In this document: piece by piece, positions 1-13,166 of the stretch
Numbering within the stretch: position 1 is the first letter of the stretch
How the letters are laid out: each line of letters begins with the position of its first letter
Assembly (NCBI RefSeq): GCF_017068395.1
Contig: NZ_CP070619.1
Location: forward strand, 744,001-808,000
Origin: Rhodococcus pseudokoreensis
Lineage (GTDB): Bacteria > Actinomycetota > Actinomycetes > Mycobacteriales > Mycobacteriaceae
Direction: 5' to 3'
DNA length: 64,000 nucleotides
Position numbers and translations under genes: made by a program
The notes under the pieces: model-generated
What the model saw: only the letters and a program-made list of their open reading frames with translations
What the model was told of the DNA's origin: nothing
Database searches by the model: none

Positions 1-197
1 CCGCGCAGGATCACGTGCGGATTGGCGAGCTTGAACTTCGCGAGCCGGTAGTACCGCACGAGGTACCACGGCGTGTACGCCTTGTTCGCCAGCACCCATC
101 GCAGCGAGTCGCGTGTCAGAAAGCGGGCCTGCTCGCTGTCACTCCGCCGGGATCCTCGCCACCTCGTACGCAACGGTGCGCCCCACATGCTCGTCAT
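1..197 (-). CDS. Acyltransferase-like protein, N-terminal part only
   Basis: This is the 5' end of a minus-strand gene whose remainder lies beyond the left edge. The ATG at 197 is preceded by an in-frame TGA 7-9 nt upstream, so translation starts here or at the second ATG (188). The readable residues include RDSLRWVLANKAYTPWYLV and RLAKFKLANPHVILRG, which resemble the start of Rv3034c-type hexapeptide acyltransferases. The next genes match Rv3035 and Rv3037c onward, so position supports this. No hexapeptide repeats fall in the window, so the enzymatic assignment is by synteny and inference. Confidence 0.55.
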   Translation of the reverse strand, partial: MTSMWGAPLRTRWRGSRRSDSEQARFLTRDSLRWVLANKAYTPWYLVRYYRLAKFKLANPHVILR

Positions 198-335
198 AGC
201 CTGTCAGCCTACGTTCACCGCCCGCGGCCCCGTTCGGGTGCGTCCGGACTCCGACACCGCCCTCGGGGCGTGTGCTCGACCCCACCTCGGCGAGATAGTC
301 TCTGGGCCGAGCGTTATCGAAGACGAGGAGATGTA

Positions 336-1643
336 ATGCGGCGGGTCCTACGTTCGTCAGTACTGGCGCTGGCGACGATCTCGACTGTCGTCCTCAGCGG
401 CTGCAGCAGCGGACCGCAGGTCGACGACATCTTCTCGGCGGGCGGGTGGCCCGGCATGCACGCCGACGCCCGCAACAGCGACACCAGCCCCGTCACCGGT
501 TCCCGCGATCTCTCCTTCGCCTGGTCGCGCCCGCTCGGCGGTCCGGTGGCGAATTACGCGTCCGTGGCGGCGAGCGGCCAGATCTTCGTCACCGCGCGCA
601 CCGAGAAGGGCTGCAACCTCTTCTCCTACCAGATGGACAGCGGCCGCAAACGCTGGTGCCGGCAACTCGCCCCCGGCGTCGTGGCGTCCACACCGGTCGT
701 CGACGGTGCCGCCAACGTGTACGTCGGCGAGAACGGCGCCATCAACTCGTTCAACGAATACGGCCAGCTGCGTTGGCGCACACCGGTGGTCGGGACGCCG
801 CTGTCCGCGCAGTTCACCGGTGACGGCAATCTCCTCTTCATCACCCAGCTCGGCCAGATCAACGTCGTGAACACGCAGAACGGCCAAAAGGTCGTGGCGC
901 CGTACGATCTCGTCCCGCCGCCGTCCTTCGCCGACGGGGCGAACGCCGACATCATCCCGGACGACCAGGGCCTTCGCGGCTGCTTCTTCGGCGCGCCCGA
1001 CTGCCCGGTGGCGAACATGCCTGCCATCGACCTCGAGTCCGGCAAGTTCTACTTCACGCTCTTCGCGCCCGGCGCACCCCAGGCGGAACTCGTCGCGATG
1101 AAGTACTCCGGCGGCGACAACCCCGCGATCACCCAGGAATGGTCCAGCGACACCCTGCCCGGCGGCAGCGCGTCCAGCCCGGACCTGTCGGCCGACGGCT
1201 CCGTCGTCTACGCCAACGACAACTGGGGAACGATGTGGGCGATCGACTCCGCGACCGGTGATCCGAAGTGGAGCTACGACATCGGGTACGCCGCGGCAGG
1301 CAGCCCGTCGACGTCCGCGGACGGCCTGATCATCCCCGCGGGTGGTCCCGACGGCCACCTGCTGGCCCTGCAGGACAAGGGCGATCACGCCGAACTCGTC
1401 TGGGAGCGAAAGGATCTGCTGCAGCTGGGAGTCCCGGCGCAGACGGCCGGGTCCACCGGGTACGCGGTGGTCCGTGAGGGTGCGGACGGACTGGCGATGA
1501 TCACGTTCGACACCGGCACCGGCGAAACCCTCGATCAGGACACGCTGCCCGGGGCGAAGGGCTTCACCGTCGGCACGTCCGTCGGCCCGAAGGGTGAAGT
1601 GCTCACGCCCACCCTGCTCGGGGAACTGTTCGTCCTCCGCTGA
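336..1643 (+). CDS. PQQ-like beta-propeller lipoprotein (Rv3035 type)
   Basis: This is a 435-residue exported lipoprotein. The start at 336 has an AGGAG-like site five bases upstream and opens with a basic, hydrophobic signal peptide ending in a lipobox, LSGC, with Cys23 as the lipidation site. The mature protein shows repeated blade motifs of the PQQ/WD40-like fold (for example DSGRKRWCRQL, EYGQLRWRTPV, ATGDPKWSYDI). Such proteins sit on the outer face of the membrane as binding scaffolds; no enzyme residues are recognisable. The reading frame stays open upstream to position 15, but that part lacks a ribosome site and is probably not translated. The gene converges on the methyltransferase at 1683, with a palindrome between them. 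Confidence 0.8.
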   Translation: MRRVLRSSVLALATISTVVLSGCSSGPQVDDIFSAGGWPGMHADARNSDTSPVTGSRDLSFAWSRPLGGPVANYASVAASGQIFVTARTEKGCNLFSYQMDSGRKRWCRQLAPGVVASTPVVDGAANVYVGENGAINSFNEYGQLRWRTPVVGTPLSAQFTGDGNLLFITQLGQINVVNTQNGQKVVAPYDLVPPPSFADGANADIIPDDQGLRGCFFGAPDCPVANMPAIDLESGKFYFTLFAPGAPQAELVAMKYSGGDNPAITQEWSSDTLPGGSASSPDLSADGSVVYANDNWGTMWAIDSATGDPKWSYDIGYAAAGSPSTSADGLIIPAGGPDGHLLALQDKGDHAELVWERKDLLQLGVPAQTAGSTGYAVVREGADGLAMITFDTGTGETLDQDTLPGAKGFTVGTSVGPKGEVLTPTLLGELFVLR

Positions 1644-1689
1644 CCCGTGAGTACTTGTTAACCGCCGGACGTTAACAAGTACTCACGGG
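1644..1689. terminator. Palindrome copy A, likely bidirectional terminator
   Basis: Two perfect 19-nt arms (1644-1662 and 1671-1689, core GAGTACTTGTTAAC) flank an 8-nt loop. The element separates two convergent genes, and its right arm contains the TGA stop of the methyltransferase. Nearly the same arms recur at 17138-17177, and a variant lies at 36421-36466, each just after a stop codon. There is no long U tract, so termination is inferred from position and stem strength. Confidence 0.65.
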
Positions 1690-2840
1690 CGCGCAGCGCA
1701 AATGAAGGCGATGCCGGCCCTGCCGATCCGTGTGATCACCACACTGAGCGAACGACTTCCGCGCAGCTTCAGCTTGGGCCGCAGGACCGCGGGATCGACG
1801 TCGACGCCGCGCACCAGGATTTCCGCCACACCGCAATCGTGACGGGCCAGTTCCTGCCGCAGCGACTTCTCCGAATACTTCACCTGGTCGAGGATGCGGA
1901 ATCCCCGCACGCCGTCGGGAACCGAATCGCCGGTGAGATACGCGATCCGGGGATCGAGCTGCCACAGCCCGTGCCGGGCGGCGTAGTGCCGCACCAGACC
2001 GGCACGCACGACGGCGCCGTCCGGGTCGACGATCCATTCGCCCGGTGCGCGTTCGGGGATGTCCTCGTCCTCGGCGTCCGTGACCGTCCAGGCGGTTCCG
2101 TCGGAGCCGAGCACGCTCGCCCGCCGCGTGACACCGCCGCCGGACAGCCCCGGCGACCACAGGCAGGCCTCTCGCACACCGCCGTCGAGGGACACCACCT
2201 CCACCTCGCCGTCCCAGCCGAGCCGATCGAAATCCAGTCCGGGGGCGCACTTCACGGCCAGATCCCGTCCGCGGTACGCGTCGATCAGATCGGGCAGCGG
2301 CGGCTCCAGCGCGGCGGGGTCGTGCGTGCGCCTGCCGCCGGACCGTCGCGCCGGATCGGCGAGGACGACGGTGCCGCGGGTGCACGGGACGAGCGCGTCG
2401 GCGCGCAGAACTGCCGCCCCGGGAACGTTGTGCTTCGCCATCAGGAGCCGGACCGGGTCGAGATCGCTGCCGATCACCGTCGCCGCCGTCCCGACCACCG
2501 CGTCCAGTTCGGCACCGATCGAACAGGTGACGTCGTGGACGTTCCGGTCCGTCAGCCGCGTCGCCCGGTGCGCGGCGACCGCACGCGGGGTCGCCTGTTG
2601 CAGTGCGTCGTCGGTGAAGAACCAGGTTCCGGTGCCGGGCAGTTTGGCGGCCGCCTTCCGCCGCAGCAGGACGGTCTCCACCAGCAACGCCACGTGGGAG
2701 CCGAAACGCGTACGCGCCCGGCCGATGTCGGCCAGGCGCGTCGACGCGGTCAGTGCGAGGGCGTCCACTTCCGCGAGAGCGGCCGCCCCTTCCTCACTCT
2801 GGAGGAACTCCACGTCCCCGGGAGTGAACGCATAGCCCAA
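1683..2840 (-). CDS. THUMP-like class I SAM-dependent methyltransferase (Rv3037c type)
   Basis: This 385-residue protein is related to the actinobacterial Rv3037c family of predicted SAM-dependent methyltransferases with a THUMP-like C-terminal domain. A Rossmann-type segment lies near residues 110-165 (VHDVTCSIGAELDAVVG, then VIGSDLDPVRL and VVLADPARRSGGR). The substrate is unknown, though the THUMP-like end suggests RNA. The first codon appears to be TTG at 2840, one base after the stop of the upstream methyltransferase, so the two are probably co-translated; an internal GTG is the alternative start. The order methyltransferase-methyltransferase-echA17-NUDIX-ABC matches mycobacteria. Confidence 0.75.
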   Translation of the reverse strand: MGYAFTPGDVEFLQSEEGAAALAEVDALALTASTRLADIGRARTRFGSHVALLVETVLLRRKAAAKLPGTGTWFFTDDALQQATPRAVAAHRATRLTDRNVHDVTCSIGAELDAVVGTAATVIGSDLDPVRLLMAKHNVPGAAVLRADALVPCTRGTVVLADPARRSGGRRTHDPAALEPPLPDLIDAYRGRDLAVKCAPGLDFDRLGWDGEVEVVSLDGGVREACLWSPGLSGGGVTRRASVLGSDGTAWTVTDAEDEDIPERAPGEWIVDPDGAVVRAGLVRHYAARHGLWQLDPRIAYLTGDSVPDGVRGFRILDQVKYSEKSLRQELARHDCGVAEILVRGVDVDPAVLRPKLKLRGSRSLSVVITRIGRAGIAFICAARP

Positions 2841-2841
2841 T

Positions 2842-3813
2842 TCAGTTGCCGGGCTTCACGCCGGTGATCATGACGTTGTAGAAGAATCCGCGCGGCACGA
2901 CGTGGCGGAGAAGCTTCTCGTCGACCCAGCTGAGCGTCTTCCATCCGGTGAACGCGAAACGTCCCCAGCCCCAGCCCAGCTTCTCCGGGGGCACGGCGGC
3001 CTCGAACGTGCGGACCGGCCATCCGAGCAGAGCGGCGGCGAATTCCTCGGTGGCCGCGTGAACCTGCTCGGCGCCTGCCGACTTCGCGATCTTCTCGAGG
3101 TCGCTCGGATCGAACGTGTGGAGGTCGACGACGGCCTCGAGCGCGGCCGCGCGCGAGGACTCGTCCAGTTCCGCCTGCGGGCGACGCCAGTCGGCGAGGA
3201 ACGGCAACCGGGTGATCCGGGTGGTGGCCTCCCACGTCGCGCGGCCGAGCCAGCGGGCGTAGAAGTTTCCGATCGTCGTCGGCTCGCCGGCGAACACGAA
3301 GCGACCGCCCGGCTTCAGGACCCGGAGGACCTCACGCAGCGACTGTTCGACGTCCGGGATGTGGTGCAGGACCGCGTGTCCCACGACGAGGTCGAACGTG
3401 TCGTCCTCGTACGGGATGGTCTCGGCGTCGGCGACGCGGCCGTCGACGGACAGTCCGAGGCCCTCGGCGTTGCGGAGCGCGACCTTCACCATGCCGGGCG
3501 AGAGGTCGGTGACCGAACCGGTCTTCGCGACCCCGCCCTGCATCAGGTTGAGGAGGAAGAATCCGGTGCCGCAGCCCAGTTCGAGCGCCCGCTCGTAGGG
3601 CAGCGGCTGATCGCCTGCGACGGCGTCGAAACGTCCGCGCGCGTAGTCGATGCACCGTTTGTCGTACGAGATCGACCACTTCTCGTCGTACGTCTCGGCT
3701 TCCCAGTCGTGGTACAGCACCTGGGCCAGTTTGGTGTCCTTCAGCGCAGCCTCGACCTCTTCGGCGGTGGCGTGCGGATGAGGAGCTGGGTCGTCATGGG
3801 CGCTTGCAGTCAT
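2842..3813 (-). CDS. Class I SAM-dependent methyltransferase (Rv3038c type)
   Basis: This 323-residue methyltransferase has the UbiE/Methyltransf_11 pattern: motif I LELGCGTGFFLLNL near residue 90, an acidic motif II region (SVTDLSPGMV), and the post-motif VVGHAVLHHIPDVEQSL. The start chosen is the ATG at 3813, giving MTASAHDD; the longer open frame upstream overlaps the echA intergenic space and lacks a ribosome site. The substrate cannot be read from the sequence. It is followed after one base by the THUMP-like methyltransferase gene, so the two form one transcription unit. Confidence 0.78.
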   Translation of the reverse strand: MTASAHDDPAPHPHATAEEVEAALKDTKLAQVLYHDWEAETYDEKWSISYDKRCIDYARGRFDAVAGDQPLPYERALELGCGTGFFLLNLMQGGVAKTGSVTDLSPGMVKVALRNAEGLGLSVDGRVADAETIPYEDDTFDLVVGHAVLHHIPDVEQSLREVLRVLKPGGRFVFAGEPTTIGNFYARWLGRATWEATTRITRLPFLADWRRPQAELDESSRAAALEAVVDLHTFDPSDLEKIAKSAGAEQVHAATEEFAAALLGWPVRTFEAAVPPEKLGWGWGRFAFTGWKTLSWVDEKLLRHVVPRGFFYNVMITGVKPGN

Positions 3814-3868
3814 GCGGCAAATCCTACTCGCTGGTAAGAGTGAACAGGTTCTAGTTTCGGGCTTCAGA

Positions 3869-4648
3869 CTACTCGCCCGCGAACTGAGCCTTACCCGGGC
3901 CGTTCTCGATGAACGATTCCATCCCGATCTTGCGGTCCCGGGTGGCGAACAGCGCGGTGAACAGCTGACGCTCCACCGCCAGGCCGGTGCCCAGGTCGAC
4001 GTCCAGCCCACGGTCGACGGCGGCCTTGGCCGCGGCCAGTGCGCGGCCTGCTCCCTTCGTGAACTGCGACGCCCAGGTGCGCGCCGCCTCGTACACGTCG
4101 TCCGGCGCCACGACCTCGTCGACCAGACCGATCGCCAGAGCCTCCTCGGCGTCGACGAACCGGCCGGTGAACAGCAGATCCTTGGCCTTGGACGGTCCGA
4201 TCAGCCGGGCGAGACGCTGGGTGCCACCGCCTCCGGGAATGATGCCGAGCAGGATCTCCGGCACGCCGAGCTTCGCGTTGTCACCCACGATGCGCCGATC
4301 GGCCGACAGCGCGACCTCCAGTCCGCCGCCGAGCGCGTACCCGGTGATGGCGGCGACGGTCGGCTTCGGGATCTCGGAGACCGCCGCGAGATCCGACTGC
4401 AGGTCGCCGATCACGTCGGACATCTGCCCGAACTCCATCTCGGACATTTCCTTCACGTCCGCGCCCGCGGCGAAGACCTTCTCACCGCCGTAGACGATGA
4501 CGGCCTTCACGTCGGAGTCGACGGTCGCCGCCCGCGCCGCGGCCCGCAACTCCTGCTGGACCTGACGGTTCAGAGCGTTCATCGGGGGGCGCGCGAGCCG
4601 GATCGTGCCGATGCCTTCGGATACCTCGAGGGTGACAAACTCAGCCAT
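3869..4648 (-). CDS. echA17: Enoyl-CoA hydratase/isomerase family protein
   Basis: This 259-residue crotonase-fold enzyme is of normal family length and is placed as EchA17 by synteny with Rv3039c. It shows the CoA/oxyanion-hole segments KVFAAGADVKEM (about residues 60-70) and ALGGGLEVALSADRRI (about 105-120), and the catalytic region GIIPGGGGTQRLARLIG that carries the usual glutamate position region of hydratases. It probably hydrates trans-2-enoyl-CoA in beta-oxidation. The C-terminal stretch GMESFIENGPGKAQF is typical. It is the third gene of the minus-strand run ending at 1683. Confidence 0.85.
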   Translation of the reverse strand: MAEFVTLEVSEGIGTIRLARPPMNALNRQVQQELRAAARAATVDSDVKAVIVYGGEKVFAAGADVKEMSEMEFGQMSDVIGDLQSDLAAVSEIPKPTVAAITGYALGGGLEVALSADRRIVGDNAKLGVPEILLGIIPGGGGTQRLARLIGPSKAKDLLFTGRFVDAEEALAIGLVDEVVAPDDVYEAARTWASQFTKGAGRALAAAKAAVDRGLDVDLGTGLAVERQLFTALFATRDRKIGMESFIENGPGKAQFAGE

Positions 4649-4705
4649 GAGGCAAAAGGCTACTTGTCTGCCTCCGACCCGGTTTCGCGGCCCGCCCCAT
4701 CGCGA

Positions 4706-5548
4706 TCAGTCGCGGGACGCCCACGGATGCGGACCGGCTTCGTAGTAGCCGTCCTGTCCCGGGAACTCGACGCGGAGCTGCTCCTCGCCGGTGATCAGCG
4801 TCGGCAGGATCACCGGAATCTCCGGCTCCGCGGCCAGCACGTCCGCGACCGAGCCGAACGCGCTGAGCGCCGTGAGCTGACTCCACGTCGGCGGCAGCAG
4901 GATGCTTCCGCCGCCCTGCCAGTGCGCGAGCGCCGCGGCCGGACTCTGCCACTGCACCTCCTCCGCCTCGGACGTCGCACCGTCCGCGATCTGGCCCTGC
5001 GGTGCGGCGGCCACGAAGAACCTCGTGTCGTAGCGGCGGCCCTCGCCGACCGGGGTGATCCAGTTGGCCCACGGCCGCAGCAGATCGGCCCGCAGGACGA
5101 GGTTCTCGCGTTTCAGGAAGTCGCTGAACGACAGTTCGCGCTTCTCGAGTTGGGTACGTGCCTGCGCGTACCGCGACGTGTCCGCCACGACCGTGTCCGC
5201 ACTCGGTCCCGCGAGGAGTACGCCGCATTCCTCGAACGTCTCGCGCACGGCCGCGCACACGAGAGCCTTCGCGCGCGCCGCGTCGGTGGAGAACCGCCCG
5301 GCCCACCAGTCGACGGACGGTCCCGCCCAGTCGACCTCGGCCTCGGCGTCCGACGGGTCGACGCCGCCGCCGGGGAACACGGTCATTCCGCCGGCGAACG
5401 CCATCCCCTTCACCCGGCGGAGAAGGAACACCTCGATGCCGGACGCCGTGGCACCTGCCGCGGTGTCACGGATGAGGATGACGGTGGACGCGTCCTTGGG
5501 CGCCACGTCGGTACTGTCGCGGGGCGTCTGCTCTTGCTTCGAGACCAT
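4706..5548 (-). CDS. NUDIX hydrolase (Rv3040c type)
   Basis: This 280-residue protein starts at the ATG at 5548 (MVSKQEQTPRDS). It has a NUDIX fold with the glycine-rich entry FPGGGVDPSD and a NUDIX helix split by an insertion of about 30 residues, ending AAVRETFEECGVLL, where the metal-binding REtfEE glutamates are. This split-box form matches the COG0494/NUDT19-like group associated with CoA or nucleoside-diphosphate substrates, which fits its place beside echA17. The substrate is inferred only. It is probably transcribed with the downstream echA gene. Confidence 0.8.
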   Translation of the reverse strand: MVSKQEQTPRDSTDVAPKDASTVILIRDTAAGATASGIEVFLLRRVKGMAFAGGMTVFPGGGVDPSDAEAEVDWAGPSVDWWAGRFSTDAARAKALVCAAVRETFEECGVLLAGPSADTVVADTSRYAQARTQLEKRELSFSDFLKRENLVLRADLLRPWANWITPVGEGRRYDTRFFVAAAPQGQIADGATSEAEEVQWQSPAAALAHWQGGGSILLPPTWSQLTALSAFGSVADVLAAEPEIPVILPTLITGEEQLRVEFPGQDGYYEAGPHPWASRD

Positions 5549-5600
5549 GCCTCGGAACCTACGCCGCCGGGTGACGCGCGTCGCAGTCGGTCCCCGGTCG

Positions 5601-6443
5601 TCAGCCCCTCCGGTGCGCGCCGGGGACGCGGGTCCGCCGCGCGAAGAACCGGCCGTCCACCTTGTCCAGGCTGATGGACTGACTGAACGCCTCACTGAGG
5701 TTCTCGGCCGTGATGACCTGGTCCAGGAGCCCCTGCGAGACCACCGACCCCTCCTTGAGGAGCATGGCGTGGGTGAATCCCGGCGGGATCTCCTCGACGT
5801 GGTGGGTGATGAGGACCGTCGCGGGGGCGTCGGGGTCGGCGGCGAGGTCGGTGAGGCGCGCGACCAGTTCCTCGCGCCCACCGAGGTCGAGACCGGCGGC
5901 GGGCTCGTCGAGCAGCAGCAGTTCCGGGTCGGTCATCAGCGCACGGGCGATGAGGACGCGCTTGCGCTCACCCTCGGACAACGTGCCGTAGGTGCGCTTG
6001 GCGAGGTGTTCGGCGCCGAGGCTCTCGAGCATTTCGACGGCTCGATCGGTGTCCATGTCGTCGTAGCGCTCGCGCCACCGCCCGAGCACCGCGTAGCCGG
6101 CGGAGACGACGAGATCGCTCACGACCTCCTCGGACGGCACCCGGTTGGCGAGCGCCGAGGAGGACAGTCCGATCCGCGGCCGGAGTTCGTTGATGTCGAC
6201 GCGGCCGAGTCGCTCGCCGAGGAGGTAGGCGCTTCCGCTCGTGGGATGCAGTTCGGCGGCCGCGATGCGGAGCAACGACGTCTTCCCTGCCCCGTTCGGT
6301 CCGAGGACGACCCACCGTTCGTCGAGTTCCACCTTCCAGGTGACCGGGCCCACCAGAGTGTTGCCCCCGCGGCGGAGGAGAACGTCGTCGAATTCGATGA
6401 GGAGATCAGGATCAGGTTCATGCACGGACCCATCTTCTCGCAC
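5601..6443 (-). CDS. Soluble ABC-type ATPase (Rv3041c type)
   Basis: This is a 280-residue ABC ATP-binding subunit with all the expected motifs: Walker A GPNGAGKTS (about residue 50), signature LSEGERKR (about 155), Walker B LLLLDEPAAGLD (about 177) and the switch histidine in LITHHVEEI. No permease gene lies beside it, as in the mycobacterial ortholog, so its membrane partner (if any) is not visible. The first codon is taken at 6443; a GTG six codons later (VHEPDPDLL) is an equally plausible start. It heads the minus-strand gene run and is divergent from glgX. Confidence 0.8.
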   Translation of the reverse strand: MREDGSVHEPDPDLLIEFDDVLLRRGGNTLVGPVTWKVELDERWVVLGPNGAGKTSLLRIAAAELHPTSGSAYLLGERLGRVDINELRPRIGLSSSALANRVPSEEVVSDLVVSAGYAVLGRWRERYDDMDTDRAVEMLESLGAEHLAKRTYGTLSEGERKRVLIARALMTDPELLLLDEPAAGLDLGGREELVARLTDLAADPDAPATVLITHHVEEIPPGFTHAMLLKEGSVVSQGLLDQVITAENLSEAFSQSISLDKVDGRFFARRTRVPGAHRRG

Positions 6444-6475
6444 ATCTTCCGGGCATTCACGGCAGGATCAGTTGC

Positions 6476-8623
6476 GTGTCGCCTCACATCGATCCGTACC
6501 CCGGCGAGATGTCGTCCCTCCCGCCGAGTCTGCGGCTGCCCGGGTCGCCGTTTCCCCTGGGAGCGAAAGTGCGTGGCACCGGAACGCAGTTCGCGGTTCA
6601 CGCCCCCGATGCCGAACTGGTACAGGTGTGCCTGATTTCGGAGGAGGGCGACGAGACCCGGATCGACCTGGTCCAGCGGACGTACGGCATCTGGCACGGC
6701 GTCGTCGAGGGGGTCGGCGCGGGGCAGCGTTACGGCTACCGCGCGCACGGTCGCTGGGATCCCGCGCACGGCGTGCGCCTCAACCCCGCCAAACTGCTGC
6801 TGGATCCGTGGGCGAAACGCATCACCGGCGAACTCGGCGACCACGAGGCGCTGCTCTCCCACGACGGCGACCCGTTCGGCGGCCCGTCCCGGATCGACAG
6901 CCTGGGCCACACACCGCTGTCGGTGGTGACCGCCGATCAAACCCGCACGAGCGGACCGCGGATCGAACGGCCGTGGGAGGAAACCGTTGTCTACGAACTC
7001 CACGTGGGGTCGTTCACCGCGCGGCACCCCGACGTGCCGCCGCGGTACCGCGGAACGTATCTGGGTCTCGCCGAACCGGCCGTCGTCGGGCATCTCGTCC
7101 GCCTCGGGGTGACCGCGGTCGAACTGCTCCCGGTGCAGGCGTACGTCTCCGAGGCCACCGTGCGCTCGCGGGGCATGCGCAACCACTGGGGATACTCCAC
7201 CGCAGCGTTCTTCGCCCCCCACCCGGGCTACGCGGTCGTGCCCGGCGAGGAGATCACCGAGTTCCACACCATGGTCGACGCGCTGCACGGCGCGGGCATC
7301 GAGGTCGTCCTCGACGTGGTCTACAACCACACCTGCGAGCAGAGCGTCGACGGCATCAGTCTCAGCTGGCGCGGCCTCGACGCCCCCGGCTACTACCTCC
7401 TCGACTCCGAGGGGCGCGACATCGATCTCACCGGGTGCGGGAACACCGTCGACGCGCAGTCGCCCGTCGTCGTCCGGATGATCGGCGACAGCCTGCGGTA
7501 CTGGGCGCACGAGATGGGCGTCGACGGCTTCCGGTTCGACCTCGCGTCCGCGCTCGGCCGGCCCGGCGGCGGCCGATTCGATTCCCGCGCTTCGATCTTC
7601 TCCGCGATCACCGCGGATCCCGTTCTCTCGCGCTGCAAACTGATCGCCGAACCGTGGGACGCCACCTCCGACGGATACCGGGTCGGGCACTTCGGCTCCC
7701 AGTGGTCCGAGTGGAACGACAAGTACCGCAACACCGTTCGGCGGTTCTGGAACGGCGGCACCGGGGTGCGCGAACTCGCCTCCCGGGTGGCGGGCTCGGA
7801 GGACGTCTTCGGCACCCGGCGCCCCTGGGCTTCCGTCAATTTCGTCACGGCGCACGACGGGTTCACCGCCGCAGACCTCGTGTCGTACACACGCAAACGC
7901 AACGAGGCCAACGGCGAGGACAACCGGGACGGCGCCGATTTCAACGACTCCGTCGACCACGGCGTCGAAGGCCCCACCGACGACCCGGCGGTCACCGAGG
8001 CGCGGTCCCGGCACGTCCGCGCGCTGCTGGCCACCCTCGCGCTGTCCACCGGCACACCGATGTTCACCGCCGGCGACGAATTCGGTCACACCCTGGTCGG
8101 CAACAACAACGCATACTGCGTTCCCGACGGCACCCCGCGCGAAGATTCCTGGCCCCTCGACTGGAGCGCCGGGGACCCGGCGCTCGTCGCGTTCGTCACC
8201 CGCGCCCTCGATCTCCGGCGCGCCTCCCCTGCCCTGCGCCAGCCGGAGTTCTTCGAGGGCAGGCGCACCCCCACGGGCCATCCCGACCTCGTATGGTTCG
8301 GCGCGGACGGCGCCGAGATGGACGATTCGGCGTGGCACGACGACTCCCTGCGCACCCTGCAGGCGTGGATCGACGGCTCCGACATCCGCTCGCACACCGA
8401 GGACGGGCACCAGCTCACCGACGACAGCTGGCTTCTCGTCTACCACTCCGGCGGGCCGGCCGCGATCACCCTGGGGTGCCCCGAATGGTTCTACGGGACG
8501 GTGCTCGCCGAGTTCGACTCGGCCTCACCGGACGGCGCACCGGCACCGGGCGGGCCGATCTCCGGCGATGCCACGATCGCCGTGTCGGGTCCGGCGCTGC
8601 TCGTCTTCCGCGCGGTCGGGTAG
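6476..8623 (+). CDS. glgX: Glycogen debranching enzyme, GlgX/TreX type
   Basis: This 715-residue GH13 enzyme hydrolyses alpha-1,6 branches of (limit) glycogen. An N-terminal CBM48 region (PFPLGAKVRGTGTQFAV) is followed by the GH13 barrel, with VVLDVVYNHT, the nucleophile region VDGFRFDLAS, the acid region KLIAEPWDA and the third carboxylate region FVTAHDGFT. The GTG start at 6476 has a GGCAGGA site eight bases upstream. There is no trehalose (treY/treZ) or glycogen gene beside it. The last 133 nt overlap, tail to tail, the opposite-strand YczE-like gene. Confidence 0.88.
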   Translation: MSPHIDPYPGEMSSLPPSLRLPGSPFPLGAKVRGTGTQFAVHAPDAELVQVCLISEEGDETRIDLVQRTYGIWHGVVEGVGAGQRYGYRAHGRWDPAHGVRLNPAKLLLDPWAKRITGELGDHEALLSHDGDPFGGPSRIDSLGHTPLSVVTADQTRTSGPRIERPWEETVVYELHVGSFTARHPDVPPRYRGTYLGLAEPAVVGHLVRLGVTAVELLPVQAYVSEATVRSRGMRNHWGYSTAAFFAPHPGYAVVPGEEITEFHTMVDALHGAGIEVVLDVVYNHTCEQSVDGISLSWRGLDAPGYYLLDSEGRDIDLTGCGNTVDAQSPVVVRMIGDSLRYWAHEMGVDGFRFDLASALGRPGGGRFDSRASIFSAITADPVLSRCKLIAEPWDATSDGYRVGHFGSQWSEWNDKYRNTVRRFWNGGTGVRELASRVAGSEDVFGTRRPWASVNFVTAHDGFTAADLVSYTRKRNEANGEDNRDGADFNDSVDHGVEGPTDDPAVTEARSRHVRALLATLALSTGTPMFTAGDEFGHTLVGNNNAYCVPDGTPREDSWPLDWSAGDPALVAFVTRALDLRRASPALRQPEFFEGRRTPTGHPDLVWFGADGAEMDDSAWHDDSLRTLQAWIDGSDIRSHTEDGHQLTDDSWLLVYHSGGPAAITLGCPEWFYGTVLAEFDSASPDGAPAPGGPISGDATIAVSGPALLVFRAVG

Positions 8624-9198
8624 ATGCCGCCGAAACGCATCATCAGCTGGATGAGCGGGCCGATGCCCAGCGCGTAGACGACGGTGCCCACCCCGACGGT
8701 GCCGCCGAGCAGCCAACCGGTGGCCAGCACCGTCACCTCGATCGACGTGCGGATCACCCGCACCGACAGCCCGGTCCGCGCCACCAGACCGGTCATGAGG
8801 CCGTCCCGCGGGCCCGGGCCCATTCCCGCACCGATGTACAGCACGGTGGCGAGCGCGTTGAGGACGACACCACCGAGCATCATCGCGATCCGCACGACGA
8901 GGGAGTCGGCGGGTTCGAGCCACGCCAGCGACGTGTCCACCGAGACGGCGATGACCACCACGTTGGCGACCGTGCCGAAACCCGGTTTCTGGCGGATCGG
9001 GATCCAGAGTGCGAGCACCACAACGCCCGTCAAGGCGGTCACCGCACCGAAGCTGAGCGGCGTGCGGCCGGCGACGCCCTGATGGAAAACGTCCCACGGA
9101 TCGAGCCCGAGACCGGCGGTGATCATCATGGCCATCGAGAAGCCGTACAGCCACAGTCCGGCGAACAGTGCGATCAGGCGTCGAGCGAGCATGACCAC
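8491..9198 (-). CDS. YczE/YitT-like integral membrane protein
   Basis: This 235-residue membrane protein has five or so hydrophobic spans and the family-like motifs GLGLDPWDVFHQG near residue 30 and GAGMGPGPRDGLM near residue 130. The YczE family is poorly understood; in Bacillus it is tied to surfactin production and in actinobacteria it has no firm role. The start is GTG 9198 or ATG 9192 (MLARRLIALFAG). The C-terminus is hydrophilic and Ser/Ala/Gly-rich and is encoded opposite the end of glgX, an unusually long convergent overlap. Confidence 0.75.
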   Translation of the reverse strand: MVMLARRLIALFAGLWLYGFSMAMMITAGLGLDPWDVFHQGVAGRTPLSFGAVTALTGVVVLALWIPIRQKPGFGTVANVVVIAVSVDTSLAWLEPADSLVVRIAMMLGGVVLNALATVLYIGAGMGPGPRDGLMTGLVARTGLSVRVIRTSIEVTVLATGWLLGGTVGVGTVVYALGIGPLIQLMMRFGGIYPTARKTSSAGPDTAIVASPEIGPPGAGAPSGEAESNSASTVP

Positions 9199-9274
9199 CA
9201 GTCTGTCGTGAACCCGGGCGGGACCCCATAGCCATGACGGCGTTACTGGACTGTCGACGCGTCGGCCGATGCTC

Positions 9275-13166
<3,892 letters not shown>

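Noticed and set aside
6119..8446. Long frame antisense to glgX
   Set aside because: Shadow of the glgX codons; no start signal and no domain.
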